A stretch of 64,000 nt of DNA, taken from contig NW_023503327.1 of assembly GCF_014529535.1 (NCBI RefSeq), positions 620,001 to 684,000 on the forward strand, read 5' to 3'. The translations under genes and the position numbers were made by a program. Below the pieces are notes generated by a model. The model was given only the letters and a program-made list of their open reading frames with translations. It did not search any database and was not told the origin of the DNA. Below are positions 34,435-46,862 of the stretch, piece after piece (position 1 is the stretch's first letter; the number at the start of each line of letters is the position of its first letter). Source of the stretch: Bradysia coprophila (Eukaryota; Arthropoda; Insecta; Diptera; Sciaridae).

Positions 34435-36034
34435 GATGTTACACGCTGAGGGCGTCAAAAGCAGTGCTTGAAACATAGAAAGTACGGTTTTCGACGCATG
34501 TAGCATGAGAAAACCATTCTCCAGGGCTTCATTCACAGCAACAACATTTTGTAACGAGCTAAACACAAGAATGTTTTATGTGTGAAAAATTGCGGATTGA
34601 AGGTACCCTAGGCGGCCCACACTGGCGATGTAACCGAAACAACGGAAATGTGTGTAGGCAACGAAATTTGCTTGTTTTAAGAGAATGTCAAACAATTTCT
34701 GGTATTCAGACAGAAGTTTCGTTTCTTCGGGATTCGCTCATTCTTTTGCCGCAATTATTTTACGTAAAACTGGCAGAGGATCAAAAATATCCCAAGCAGA
34801 GAGCAAATGTTTTCGGCAGCCGTTTCGGTAAGTTACATCAGCTGTGAGGTTGTAAACTATAGTAGAATAATTTATCATGCCCAGTGGGCACAGGAAATTT
34901 GAATAAATAAAAAAAAATCGTTTTACAAAAGCCGATCTTTTGGTTTCTCTTTTTTTTTCTCGTCTTCGTCATTTCTTTCTGGTTGTTGTTGATTTTTACT
35001 TCTTTGACTCCGCAGAGTGCAAATTTGGTGGGAACATTTTTTGCTTAGTAAACGATTTCTATATCCACTTTTTCGCTGACATCTCCCCCAATCGCCGAAT
35101 CTATTTTATCTTACAAAAAAAACATTTTTTTCTTCTTTACATTGAGTGTCCCGGAGTGACTTTCGGGTGTTCTATTTAACGGAATCATTATGTTGGTCTC
35201 TCCTTACGAATGTTTTTGTGTTACCAATTGCTTTCAGACATCATCAAGAGGTATACACTGTTGGTGTTTGGTATAACGAACCATCAGGAAATGATTTTTG
35301 GATTAAAAAAAAAATTAATATTCGTTCAGTGAAAGGACTCATCGTTTCTGGGTAAAACAAACAAAAACTTAGATGCTAATTTACAACGAAAGACCGATTC
35401 ATAGCAGGCAAAATCAATATTTTTGTTTGCATACTTTTCTCTTCTCTATGTTACACTTAAACCACAGGACTTTTAGCTACTTTGGATCTTAAAATGAAAT
35501 CTACGAGCCGCTGTTTGGTTTCCACTAGAAACAAGGACAATTGTCGTCGCATTGATTCATAAATAACGCTTCCCCCTTTACCAAACAAAACGAAAAATCA
35601 ATCCGTGCCAATTGGATTAACGAACTTGAAAGCGGTAAAAGGGGGCGACCTTTTGACCTTAATTTTCCAAACCAAAGCGACCTTCTCTCTATCGTTTTCT
35701 ATATGAACCGTTTGCATGCTACGAGTTCAGCTTATAATATATAAAATGTTGTTTGTATCACACTTCACGAACGCTACGCAAAAATTGCTCGTTCGACGAA
35801 AGAACGGAATAGAAAATAATAAAAAAAAATCAAAATTCTTTAGCTCACACACTGCATCGATTCGATACACAATAGAGGCAATACGAAGCATGGTTCCACT
35901 TAATGAATAAATTTAAAAAAAAAAAATTTAATTCGTCTGAACTCACATACCGGACACACTTGACCGAACAACAACAACAACGAAAATATGAAAAGTGAAA
36001 ATTTTTTGTTTTTCATATTTTAAGTCGTCCACAA
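34435..36034. other. Downstream flank of Suv4-20
   Basis: AT-rich. It probably contains the 3' UTR of the minus-strand gene that stops at 36035. Open frames at 34578-34847 (+) and 35199-35355 (+) show no family motif and are left unannotated. Confidence 0.45.
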
Positions 36035-38735
36035 TCAATTGTAACCATCGCCATTGGCAGCTAGTGGTGGTAAACGTTTTATTGGCAAATTATTCGCTCC
36101 ACTAACATTTGACTTATGTTCCAATTGGATGACAGATGGCAAAGGCGGCGATATGCCACAGTTATTACTACTATTACAATTACTACCCGACAATGTACTC
36201 AATGACGATGTCGACGACGATGATGATGATGTGGTTGATGGAATGTCTATAGTGTGCGTTTCATTGCCAATTATTAAGCGTAATCTCTTCATTTGTGGTT
36301 GTGGATCTATTCGGTGATTGTAAAATGTATTGTTACCTAAATGATTGTGATGTTCATGGTTATGATGACGCTGTTTGCGGCGACGATGATCCTTGGATTT
36401 GTGACGCTTTTTCCGCTTTTTCGACGAATTGCTACGAGGCGAACAGTCTTCCGAATAGTCGCTATGATCGGCAATGCCTTCCAACCGAAACACCTCGTAC
36501 TCGGGCTCGTAGTAACTGCTGCTGCCGCCGCCGTCACTCAGACTTGTACCGGATTCAATAATTTCATCTAGAATTGGACTGCGTTTCATCCGTAACGTAA
36601 GCTTCAGTCTTCGTTCGGGCGTTTTCAGTAATTGTTCTTGCTTTTCCACACTCATCGGTGCCTTATTTTCCCACGACGATGTGCTCTCCGATTCGCTGAT
36701 ACTTTTCGAAATCGTACGCGGTCGCAAGCTTTGACTGTCAGCGTCGTCCGCCTCAAAGTTTTTATCGGTGGATGCGTAGCTGGCCAGTTCGTTCAGGTCC
36801 AATTTGCGTGGCATACTTTTTCTGGCCCGGCGATGATTCTGTCGATCGACTCCGCCATTCAGCACGTCGTTTAAGCCGAAAAAATCGGTTGTGGGTAGAA
36901 TGGGACGATGATTGGAAAATTGAGACACATCGAATTTGGTCGCTCGCACTGGTGACGGCTTCAGCGGTGTCGTTGGCAATTCCTTAATCAGATTACCGTT
37001 AACATTATCAATGCCGTGAAAGTTGTCATGAATTGCCACCACAGAATGGCCGTTACGGTCGATCGAATGTTGCAGAGCGCCTTCTTGGCGTTCGTTGAAC
37101 AGCGATGGCGTTATGCCATCGCTGACGGCTGTCTCCTGATCACTTATTGTACTACCCGAACAGGACGAGGCATCATCAACAAGCGTCACAGAGACATTTC
37201 TTGTGGTATTTGTATTTGGCTTTGATAATTGATCGTTTAAGTTTTTTGAAGCCTCACGCTTTTGAAAACGTCGCGTTCGCAACGACACGACCGGTGATTT
37301 AGTTACGATTGCTGCATCCGTCACCGAATCGTCTGCCGGCGACTCCGATTTTTGTGTCTTAAGAAATGGCCTATCTGAAATGCTGCACAAACGGGTACTT
37401 CGTCGCGTTGCCGCCGACTCGATTCGATTCGGTGTCATTTTGTTGCGGTTCAACGACGGACCATGGTCAGTGGTGCTGCCGTCGCTGCTTTGGGTAGGAG
37501 AAAATTGACTAAATGCATTTGGACGATGCTGTTGAGCAATGATCATTTCGGCATCGTATTTGGTCATTCCTTTATCACGCAGTTGTTTCATGGTCAGCGG
37601 TGTCATCACCTTATTGCTGTCGTGACGAAGCTCTTCACGGTCCATTGTATTTCTGGTAGCCTCACTTTTAGTTTTGATTCGATTGATTCGGTTGTCCGTC
37701 TCCCGCAGGCGATAACCAACACCGGAACTTTGTTCTTCGCTTGTCTGATTGGAAGATAAACCATTTTGAATTAAAACGAAACGTTGGCGAAGGATTACGG
37801 ACTGGGTTAACCAAGAAATAAATGAAAAAATGATAATCCGAACTTACCTGCTCTTTAGCATAAGCTCCAGTGCCTCGTCGTTCACACGTTTCACATTCAC
37901 AGTAGCTGTTACTGTCGCCGAAAAAGTCTTCCCCATAGAAACACGTAATTTCCTCGCCGATCTCTATGTCCCGTAATACCTTAACGCAAGCCGTGTCCCT
38001 GCCAGTTGCCACAAATTTACAGTTTGCCCGACAATCGTGATTGATGTATGCTGCTGGTCCCAGCCACAATTGTGCGCAATTCTTTCGACAACTGTACATT
38101 ACCGAGAAATCATTTTTACCCGGTTGCAACAGCATCGTTTCCTCCGCCTCCGATAACTCGGCAATGCAACCGACCAAACACTCAATTTTATCATTTTTCA
38201 GCCATCGACGCGTAGCTGATATTTTAGCTCCTTTCTGATCCTCTAACGAGTAGCGGTAACACGCCTCGATCATGAAACCAGAATCTTGTCCGAAAACCCT
38301 TAGATACCGATAGATCTGTGAGAATTGGGGAGGGAAGAAATGAGTGAAACGATTACGAAATGTTCCGACTATGTTTTGAGGTAGGCAGAATTCGGTGGTG
38401 ACACTTACGTGTTCCTGCAGTCGTTTCTGTGCCAATTTACTCTTGTTCAACACATGTTTCGGTATCCATTCACCTTTTATGATTTGCTTGTACGCCCGTT
38501 CGCCATTCTGCGTTTGAACATATTCAGCGACGATGCTTTTCAATTCATCGCGGTTCGCTTTCAACGGCCGATATTTGACGTTCATTTTGTGTGTGGTGAA
38601 TCCCAGATATGGATCGAGTACCAATGAAGTGGCCAAATCATCATTTTCCGATAGTTCCTTCGGTGTCATACCAGTCGGTTGAAGTTTGTGGGTGTGATGG
38701 CCGCTGCCACTACGATGACCCGAATCAACAACCAT
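36035..38735 (-). CDS. Hmt4-20: Histone H4-K20 methyltransferase Suv4-20
   Basis: Exons on the minus strand: 38409-38735, 37848-38315, 36035-37744, all GT-AG and phase 0, giving 834 aa. Residues 22-108 form the N-terminal domain of KMT5B/C proteins ([20 protein letters not shown]). The SET domain follows: [20 protein letters not shown] from 110, NHDC at 201-204 in the SAM-binding pseudoknot, [11 protein letters not shown] at about 231-241, and a post-SET Cys cluster CECETC (248-253). It turns H4K20me1 into H4K20me2/3 in heterochromatin (family knowledge). The large last exon encodes a low-complexity, Ser-, Lys- and His-rich tail with a poly-Ser run near 36215, likely disordered. The start is the ATG at 38735; upstream of it is only an A-run. 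Intact. Confidence 0.96.
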
Positions 38736-39948
38736 TTTGTTCCGGTTTTTTTTTTTTTTCAAAATAAAAACGTTACGTAACTAATGATGGTACTGTTGCT
38801 ATTGGATGATTGATGCACACTGGAAAAAATGGAAACGAGACGTATTTAGATTTTTCGTATAGTTGGGCCTAATGAATCAGTCTCTATTATGATACAATTT
38901 GGAATCAGTTCGTGGTGCAATCAACAACCTCTTACAACGACCAGACAATACCAAAAAAAAAATCCTTTCAATAAATAAAGGTCGCAAGGTCGCTACCTGC
39001 AAGAGATTAAGAATGTCTGCACAACGAGACAAATGTAAACATTCATCCCGAGTACTTGACTACACTTCACATCGTAGAAAGTCCGAATTAGTGTCAAAAC
39101 GAACGCAATTGAAAAAACAAAAATTTCGTTGGCAGGTCTGGCCTGACCTTGACAAATCAATTTTCCAAATTTTTGACCTGACAGACACTTGTATACAATG
39201 TGCCAAGACTGTATGAACCGGGACTATACTCTTGTCAAAGACGTTCAATGGCTCAAAGGCAAAAATGTTTTTCGTATCTGGTAATGTAATAATTTGGCTT
39301 AGGTTTGAACAGTGGCCTTGTGAGGGACTCAACGTATAACTTATATGTGGCAGCTCCAGCACCTCACAATTAACTGGATATTTCATTTTCAGTGTATAAT
39401 CCTAAAATTTCAGCAATAAAAAATAGGCAAATTCTCCGATTGAATCAAAAGTGTGATTATGGTAATCGTTCCATTAAAATTGAAATTAAATTGTGGAACT
39501 GGATGGGCTAATCCCCAATAAACATTTAAAGTAAAATTCGTACACACAAGAAAAGTAGACAGCCAAACATAATTTTTACAAATGTTTACAGTTGATTTGC
39601 AATTTTAACACACCGCTCGAAAACTACTCTACAAGGTGGAGAAAAATAATAAGTCACAATTACAATTCAATTCTCTTTATTCATTTGACATGCATTGCCA
39701 ATGTTAAGCTATTTTAAATGACATTTTCGTATGTATTTCGTATTAACGTGTATGTGGAATGAATAACATCAGTTGGATTGTAATCGTTGACAATGTGGAA
39801 CTGTTGAATACTATTCGTACAAAATTGACAAAGTTCATAAAGTTTCGCCCCAGGTCAATTTGTTAAAGACTAAGTACGTTTGCACTTTGGTTCCGCCATC
39901 TTGTTAATTTTTTTTTTAAATAAATTGTAAGGTTCATAGAAATGAGGA
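38736..39948. other. Upstream region of Suv4-20
   Basis: Expected to hold the Suv4-20 promoter. Open frames at 38899-39216 (+) and 39060-39386 (-) overlap each other, lack motifs and are not annotated. Confidence 0.5.
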
Positions 39949-40690
39949 CTATTAATACTGACAATTAGTACGGACTATTAGTACTGACAATTAGTACTGA
40001 CTATTAGTACTGACAATTAGTACTGACTATTAGTACTGACAATTAGTACTGACAATTAGTACTGATAATTAGTACTGATAATTAGTACTGATAATTAGTA
40101 CTGACAATTAGTACTGACAATTAGTACTGACTATTAGTACTGACAATTAGTACTGACTATTAGTACTGACAATTAGTACTGACAATTAGTACTGATAATT
40201 AGTACTGATAATTAGTACTGATAATTAGTACTGGCAATTAGTACTCACAATTAGTACTCACAATTAGTACTCACAATTAGTACTGACAATTAGTACTGAC
40301 AATTAGTATTGACTATTAGTACTGACTATTAGTACTGACAATTAGTACTGACAATTAGTACTGACAATTAGTACTTATAATTAGTACTGATAATTAGTAC
40401 TGACAATTAGTACTGACAATTAGTACTGGCAATTAGTACTGACAATTAGTACTGATAATTAGTACTGATAATTAGTACTGATAATTAGTACTGATAATTA
40501 GTACTGATAATTAGTACTGATAATTAGTACTGACTATTAGTACTGACTATTAGTACTGACTATTAGTACTGACTATTAGTACTGACTATTAGTACTGACT
40601 ATTAGTACTGACTATTAGTACTGACTATTAGTACTGACTATTAGTACTGACTATTAGTACTGACTATTGGAACTGACTATTGGGACTGAC
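39949..40690. repeat. 13-bp minisatellite ATTAGTACTGACA, about 57 units
   Basis: Uninterrupted array of ATTAGTACTGAYW units with variants GACA, GACT, GATA, GGCA and CACA. Variants are clustered: runs of GATA and a long homogeneous run of GACT at 40520-40670. The last units decay to ATTGGAACTG and ATTGGGACTG. Confidence 0.97.
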
Positions 40691-41071
40691 TATTACTTCT
40701 ATAAAAAAAACAAATTTGACAGTTTTTTAAGAGTATTAAAACTCATCGATGTTCTCAGCCAATAAAGTGTTTCCAGTCAATAAAATTTTGGGCCAAAATT
40801 TGAATATGTCTGAGCGAATATTCGCCAAAATATTATAGACTGGGAAGCCTTTAATTGACTGGGAATATCGATGACTTTTAAAACTCTGAATCATAGTTCT
40901 CTAGAAGAACTGTGCTGACTAGTAAACAATTTCACTATCGAAAACACTAAATTGACTAAAACGTCAACATTACCTCACTCTAATATTTGATTCCAACTTG
41001 TCGAAATGAGAGGGTCGCAATACAAGTAATGAAAATGACAACTTGGAACGACCATGTACTTTATTTTATTG

Positions 41072-41212
41072 CCTGACCCATGCGAAAGTTGACCATTACA
41101 TTGCAGTTTACCCTCTCGGAAATGATCCATTACATGGAGAATTTTTTCGGTTCGTGAATACCCTTGTGATAATTAACTTTCGCATGGGGCTGGGGCAGGC
41201 AATAAACCAGAA
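41072..41212. mobile_element. Foldback MITE, copy 1
   Basis: Arms ATTGCCTGACCCATGCGAAA and TTTCGCATGGGGCTGGGGCA with AGGCAAT are inverted. The same element in reverse orientation, with some extra flanking homology (ACATTGGATGCTAC), occurs at 48204-48344. Confidence 0.75.
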
Positions 41213-44119
41213 CACATTGGATGCTACTTGCTTCAGTAAACCTGTTTCTCGACAAGTTTAATTGAATACCTCGCCAATGTCTCGAATATACGAAGTCTAC
41301 ACTACACTTTTCGAAAAAGTGTTCGAAGTATGTTGTGCAAAAAATACACTTTGGAGTTTTGCTTTCATCACAAGTTCGGATCTCATGAAATGAATGACTT
41401 TCGAACCATTTTTCGTGCAATGCAGAATGTAATCTACTATTATCGGAACGAAATGTAAAGCACCTATCACCACCCACTAGCAACCAAAAAAAAAACTTAA
41501 TATCAACATCGACGTTTGACAGAGTCACTGTAAAATTGATAGAATAACAAAATTGTTGACCTGCGAAGTCGATGAAGGAGAGTCGGTATAGGTGGATTTG
41601 AATAAAAGCGAATTGATTTCGAAACAAACAAACAAAAAATATTCTCAGGTAGATCGACATTTTAATGAATGGAAATAAAAGAAATTGAGTAAATTCGCAA
41701 AACTGGATGGATGCCGATAGTTTGACATTTCAATTTAGAGACAGTAAAAAAGTAAGTTTACAGTTAAGCGTTTAGTAATCAGAAATCTATGGGCATTGGC
41801 ATACAGAAAAAAACGTGGTTTTGTAAACATATATTATATCGTCGAGTGAAAATCGTGATTATGTTCTATTCTTTGTCTGTGTATATACATGATGCGAGCG
41901 CTGTGACTGTGTGTTAATGTACATAAACATATGTATATTGAATGTACCATTTTGTGTATCCGAATCTTTTCGTTGGTCGAGAAAAATGAAATTTCGTAAT
42001 TCGAAAATCAGATGATCATTAGACATTACAGATAACACACCGGTGTTTTTATCAACCAAAACGGTTGGAATAAAATTAAAGCGTTTGGAAAGTGGTCAGC
42101 AAACAATTTATGGTTCGTTTGGGTCATTGTTTTTCACAGCCCTTTAAACTTTTTTTTTATTGATCGTTTAAACGAAGAAAATAAAATGTTTAAACTGGTT
42201 TAGAAATGTGTGTAAACGATCGTCGTATCGGCTAGCCATAATAACCAAATCATCGTCCATTTCATTATCGAAGTGTTGTACTGTATAAATGAATGCACTA
42301 ATACAAATCAATGAAATCATATGTTCGGCACACACACAGTACATTCACACACATTTCCATTTCTTTAAACCAAGGGCACTCCTACTTAAATCGATTCGAT
42401 GTAAAATATTCGACGGGATGGTATGTAACAATTATTGTCAATGGATCCTAGCGCATCAGATTTGATGTTATTTTGAAGGTTTTTTTGTTGTTGATTTGTT
42501 TTGTTTTACAATATAGCTCGTTGTGGTCACTCCGTTCGATATAAGAAATTGTTACACTTTTGGCAAAGTGTGACTATTGGTTCATGCATAATATAACTCT
42601 CCACTGAGGAGCTCTCAAATATACGTATATTCAACTGAAATTGTGGAGTCGAGGATTTTGTTTTGTAAGCTCAATGAATTCCAACTGAACAATTGGACAA
42701 TTAGCCCCGGGTGCGATCGAATTGGACCGCCGAATAAACCTACCTTCAAGGGTCAATTTATTCGGCGCTGATGTACATTCGATGGAAAATGGATTTGTCG
42801 TTATTTTGCAGGCAAGCAATAATTACTCATGATACATCTAATAGGTTAATTAATCATTTGATTTGCACAAATAACTCGACGAATTTTTTTTTTATCCGCC
42901 GAGAGACATTGTTAAACACTGTACAGTCGATTGGTTCATTATAATTTGAGTAAAAAAAATCGATGGCGGTTGTATTTCGAAAAAAAAAAATTAATCGAAA
43001 AGATTCATCGAAAAAGAAATGCGAGAATTTTTTTGTTCTTCGCTGAGAAACCACAGCCAGCCGCTGGTTTTTGCACAGTCAAGTATCGATTTTTCAGCAT
43101 TATTCCGATTCACTCATTTCAAAAAAAATAGATTCAGAATTCAGAATCAAAACACAAAATATTATCCCACCACAGAGTCTCCGTTTGAAGGAGACGTCAC
43201 AAATTTGTTAACTTTTTGTTCTTCCAAATCGATGTAATTTCCATTGTCTGAACGGGATACGGGATAGTGGGGTAACCGTACGGCCGTATACATTTTGCAG
43301 AATGGAATTGACACAACACAATTTATTGTAAAATTAGACTCACCTTTCGATCCATCACAAAACGTCGACGAGATAATAAATAATTAGACTATTATCCATT
43401 GCAACGCTTTTCAGAATTCAAAATTTCGTTTGTGTTTCTCTAATTAATTTGTAATTATTTATAAAATAATAAAATTTGTAAAAAAATCAAACATGGCGTA
43501 AAACTTCTTCCATTTTGGATACAAAAATCTTATCGTATAATTGAACTGTACGGGCAGCAAATAAATTTGCAGCATTCACATAAACATTTAATTAATTTCA
43601 ATGAATATTCTTCGGCGTAATTGATTGTAATTGTCCCGATTCCCGAGTACACTTTTATAAAAGCAGAGAAGTTAAATCGTAAAAAAAATCTGAACAGAAG
43701 AATGCGATATTTGCGACAAAAACATTGACAGATTCATTTCTACATAAAGGCAATTGTGAACATATTTCGGTTGGGATTTTTGCACGTTGTGCCATCTAAC
43801 AAAATGTAGGACAACTAATTTTCGATAAACATCGCGGGTTTCCGATACATTTTCATAAAATGGACAATGCACTCGGTCGTTTTACCGCTTTGATTTTATT
43901 CCAACCGTTTTGATTTTGGTATGTTTTTCCAGGTAAAATAAAGTTATGCATCGAATGTGTTTTCTTGTTTGGAAATTTAAACGTTTCTTGATTGTGGATT
44001 TAAATTAAATTGGGTTTAATTAAATTGACTGTTTTATTCACAAAACGTACGGGAAATGAATTTTCAATGAAGTAATGACTTATTTTTTCAAATAAGTTGT
44101 CCATAGACTGTAAAGTATG

Positions 44120-44244
44120 GTTTCCACTCAACAAAAAGTACTCCGTGAGAGAGCGAGTGAACGATCTGTCAAGTAAATAAACCAAAAATTGAAAAAATTC
44201 CAGATGGTCTCACACACGGAGTACTTTTTTGGTAAGTGGAAATC
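44120..44244. mobile_element. Foldback element, AGTACTCCGTG arms
   Basis: TTTCCACTCAACAAAAAGTA / CTCCGTGAGAG at the left mirrors CACACGGAGTACTTTTTTGG / TAAGTGGAAA at the right. Confidence 0.7.
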
Positions 44245-44248
44245 AAGT

Positions 44249-44585
44249 GTTATGATCAGAGCGAGAGTTCCGAAGACCAGTTAATTATAACCTGCCTTGG
44301 AATACTTGTCATTGTATATTTTCATATACATTTTTGACATATCCCCCAAGGCAACTTAAAGGCAACTTAAAATAACTGGTCCAAATTATATTTCATTCTT
44401 TCTCATCATATACTGTTATGATCAGAGAGAATGTTCCGAAGACCAGTTAATTATAACTTGCCATGGGGTAGTTGTCAAAATATTGCTTTCTCTTTCAACA
44501 TGTTACGTTGAGAGCGAGAGGACCAGTCTATTATAAGTTGTCTTGGGGTACTTGTCAAAATATTTCTTTCTCTTTCATCATAACA
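44249..44585. repeat. Three diverged copies of a GACCAGTTAATTATAA repeat
   Basis: The motif GAGCGAGAGTTCCGAAGACC then AGTTAATTATAACCTGCCTT then GG-TACTTGTCA recurs at about 44251, 44416 and 44510. The copies are spaced about 165 and 95 bp apart. Confidence 0.75.
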
Positions 44586-45284
44586 CTCTATTGCAACTTT
44601 GTGCAACCTAAAAAAATGAAAATTTCATATAAATATTATAAACATTGAGGTTTGATTTACGAAAATTACTTCACATTCCAAACGACATTGACAATGATCT
44701 GTAGGGTGTTTCATTTCGGACATTTAAAACAGTTTTAGCTTTGGTATGTAACACTATTGTTTAATGTCAAACTAGTACAGTTGTTCTGTGTGGCACAATA
44801 TATTTTCGACACACTTGTGTTAGTGTTATAACTAAAACACTTTATAGTTGTACTGGTTTTCAAAATTTTTAAAATTCGATCAGCAGGATTTGGTTTCTCG
44901 CGTATATACAATCCCAACAAAAATCTCTACGAGAAAAGTGTGACGCAGTCTTTGAAATACAATTTCTAAAATCGCCAGAGTTGACGCTTTCAGCTTCGTT
45001 ACGCAAAAATTGAATTTTACACCCAATTAGTTCAAACGAGCTGGCTTAGTTTTCCTCATCATCTGCCAAATAATTTTTACCAAAAAAATATTTGACTTAA
45101 AACATCAAAAATTTTACCAAAAAAATAAGCGTTTAGCTACGAGAAAATTTATCTGCCAATATCTTTCATTTGATGGGTCACACGCGTCACACGTCCCTGT
45201 AGGTTTCAATACAGTTGAGATACAGCCGAAAACGCGTTCCCGACCTTCAAAAACCACACTCAGAATATGATAAAATAGGTTTTC

Positions 45285-45440
45285 TGGTTCTTTTTTTGGG
45301 GGTTAGACTGCGTCAAGTCCTCCGCTATCGCTCCGGACATGACTATACATAGTTGACGCGTCTCAAAAAAATTTCTTCGTTCTTTTTTTTGGGGGTTAGA
45401 CTGCGTGAAGTCCTCCGCTATCGCTCCGGACATGATTATA
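45285..45440. repeat. Direct duplication, about 105-bp spacing
   Basis: GGGGGTTAGACTGCGT-AAGT followed by CCTCCGCTATCGCTCCGGAC appears at about 45299 and about 45393, each after GTTCTTTTTTT. The CCGCTATCGCTCCGG core stands out in AT-rich DNA. Confidence 0.8.
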
Positions 45441-45720
45441 CGTATACCAGATTGCAAATAGAATGAATACGAATAAAATGTCTACAACATTTTTAGCTAA
45501 AATTTGGTAGATATTACCATGCACAGCCCAGCAATATCCAAAGAAAAGGTAGAAAACCAAAAAAAACTTGTTTTTATTTTTAAATAATGAGTTAAAACAC
45601 CGATATAACTCTGGTGCCACTTCAATCAGAAAGGGAAGGCAAGGGTGCAAGGGCATTTATAAATGGCGAGAGTATTGTCTGATATTTTCGAATCAGCATT
45701 ATTCTTCAAAATTCGAGATC

Positions 45721-46007
45721 TTATGCTTGATTTCCTCTTACGCCGGATACGCTCCGTTTACGTTTTAAACCAAAGCACTGTCAAGCACCGAAGCTGACTT
45801 TGACATAACTCAATTAGAAGGCCAAAAACACACCTGTTGACTATTTTATAAAATTTTTTGATAGCCGTTGTATGAAAAAGAATAGCCAACTTTGATCGGT
45901 TCAGTCCTCTATTTGAGTGACGGCAAAGTCAGCTTCGGTGCTAGACAGTGCGTTGTTTAAACAATAAAAAACGGAGCGTAAACGGAGTAAGAGGAAATTA
46001 AGCATTA
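45721..46007. mobile_element. Foldback MITE with about 80-bp arms
   Basis: TTATGCTTGATTTCCTCTTA, GCTCCGTTTACG and AGCACCGAAGCTGACTTTG at the left are mirrored by CAAAGTCAGCTTCGGTGCT, CGTAAACGGAG and TAAGAGGAAATTAAGCAT at the right. No coding capacity. Confidence 0.85.
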
Positions 46008-46862
46008 TGATAAGTTATACTTGAACCGTTTTGAATTCCAACCGTTTTGATTTTAACAAATTCTTATCAATTATACGATTTCTTCACCGTTATACCAATT
46101 AGCGGTAACTTTGCATTGCGCTGCACTCTGTTTTACAACGTTTTTTACATGTTCACAAAGAAAAACCAACTTGACAAAACAAAATTTCCATCGTTCGGTA
46201 TACAATACCGAGCTGAGGTGTCATATGCCCGTTATTATTTTGATTACACATTTATCGATTTTCCTCATTGACAAAAAAAAACCACTTTTATGTTACTGGA
46301 AAAGGTGATAGAACGTAGTGTTTTGTTCAATTAATTTTACATTATTTTTTTGTGTGTAAACTAATCAACCTGAACTAAGTGTACATTTTATCAATAAAAA
46401 AATGGTGAATTCCTAGATTTATTTAATGTTAAATGTAGAAGACTGTTAAAATATTTGGTTTATATTATAGGGAAGTAAAGAGCTTTAGGAAGTGCTAAAA
46501 TTGGTTTTGTTGTGCATTTTATCGTCCATGAATTATCAAAGTGTCGCATATGTTTTGTGTATATTTGAACGTGAGGGACTTTATCACCGTAATGAAAATT
46601 GTATCAATCCATTGGACTCAATAATTCTTAGTTGAAAAGACAAGACAATCCAAAGCTTTTGCCATGTAAATCTGTAAAGTTGGTGTAAACAAAAATAATG
46701 CAAAAATCAATATTTTCATGCTGTTGAAATATGGGTAGTGTAGCAATGTAAAAAAAAACGGGTTTAGCTTTACCGTTCGGGAAATTGCGCTTAAAGACTA
46801 ACAAATTTTAGGACAAAAGTAAAAGAAGGAAAAGAACGAAAGTAACATTTGAAACGAACACA

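Larger units (their letters stand above)
40700..46862. other. 6-kb intergenic region with scattered repeats
   Basis: No supported gene. The 176-codon minus-strand frame 41130-41660 overlaps a foldback element and matches the element copy at 48200, so it is not a gene. Other contents are listed separately: foldbacks at 41072, 44120 and 45721, a threefold repeat at 44249, a duplication at 45290, and a short palindrome GCCGAATAAACC...ATTTATTCGGCG at about 42728-42768. Confidence 0.55.

Noticed and set aside
36054..37759. Several open frames on the plus strand opposite Suv4-20
   Set aside because: They are shadows of the long minus-strand exon.
38735..38762. Upstream start for Suv4-20 giving a Lys-rich extension
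   Set aside because: It would need a TTG start codon followed by an A-run; the ATG at 38735 is the sensible start.
41130..41660. 176-codon minus-strand open frame
   Set aside because: Its C-terminal third is the foldback MITE; the similar frame at 48112-48342 is the same repeat. No protein motif.
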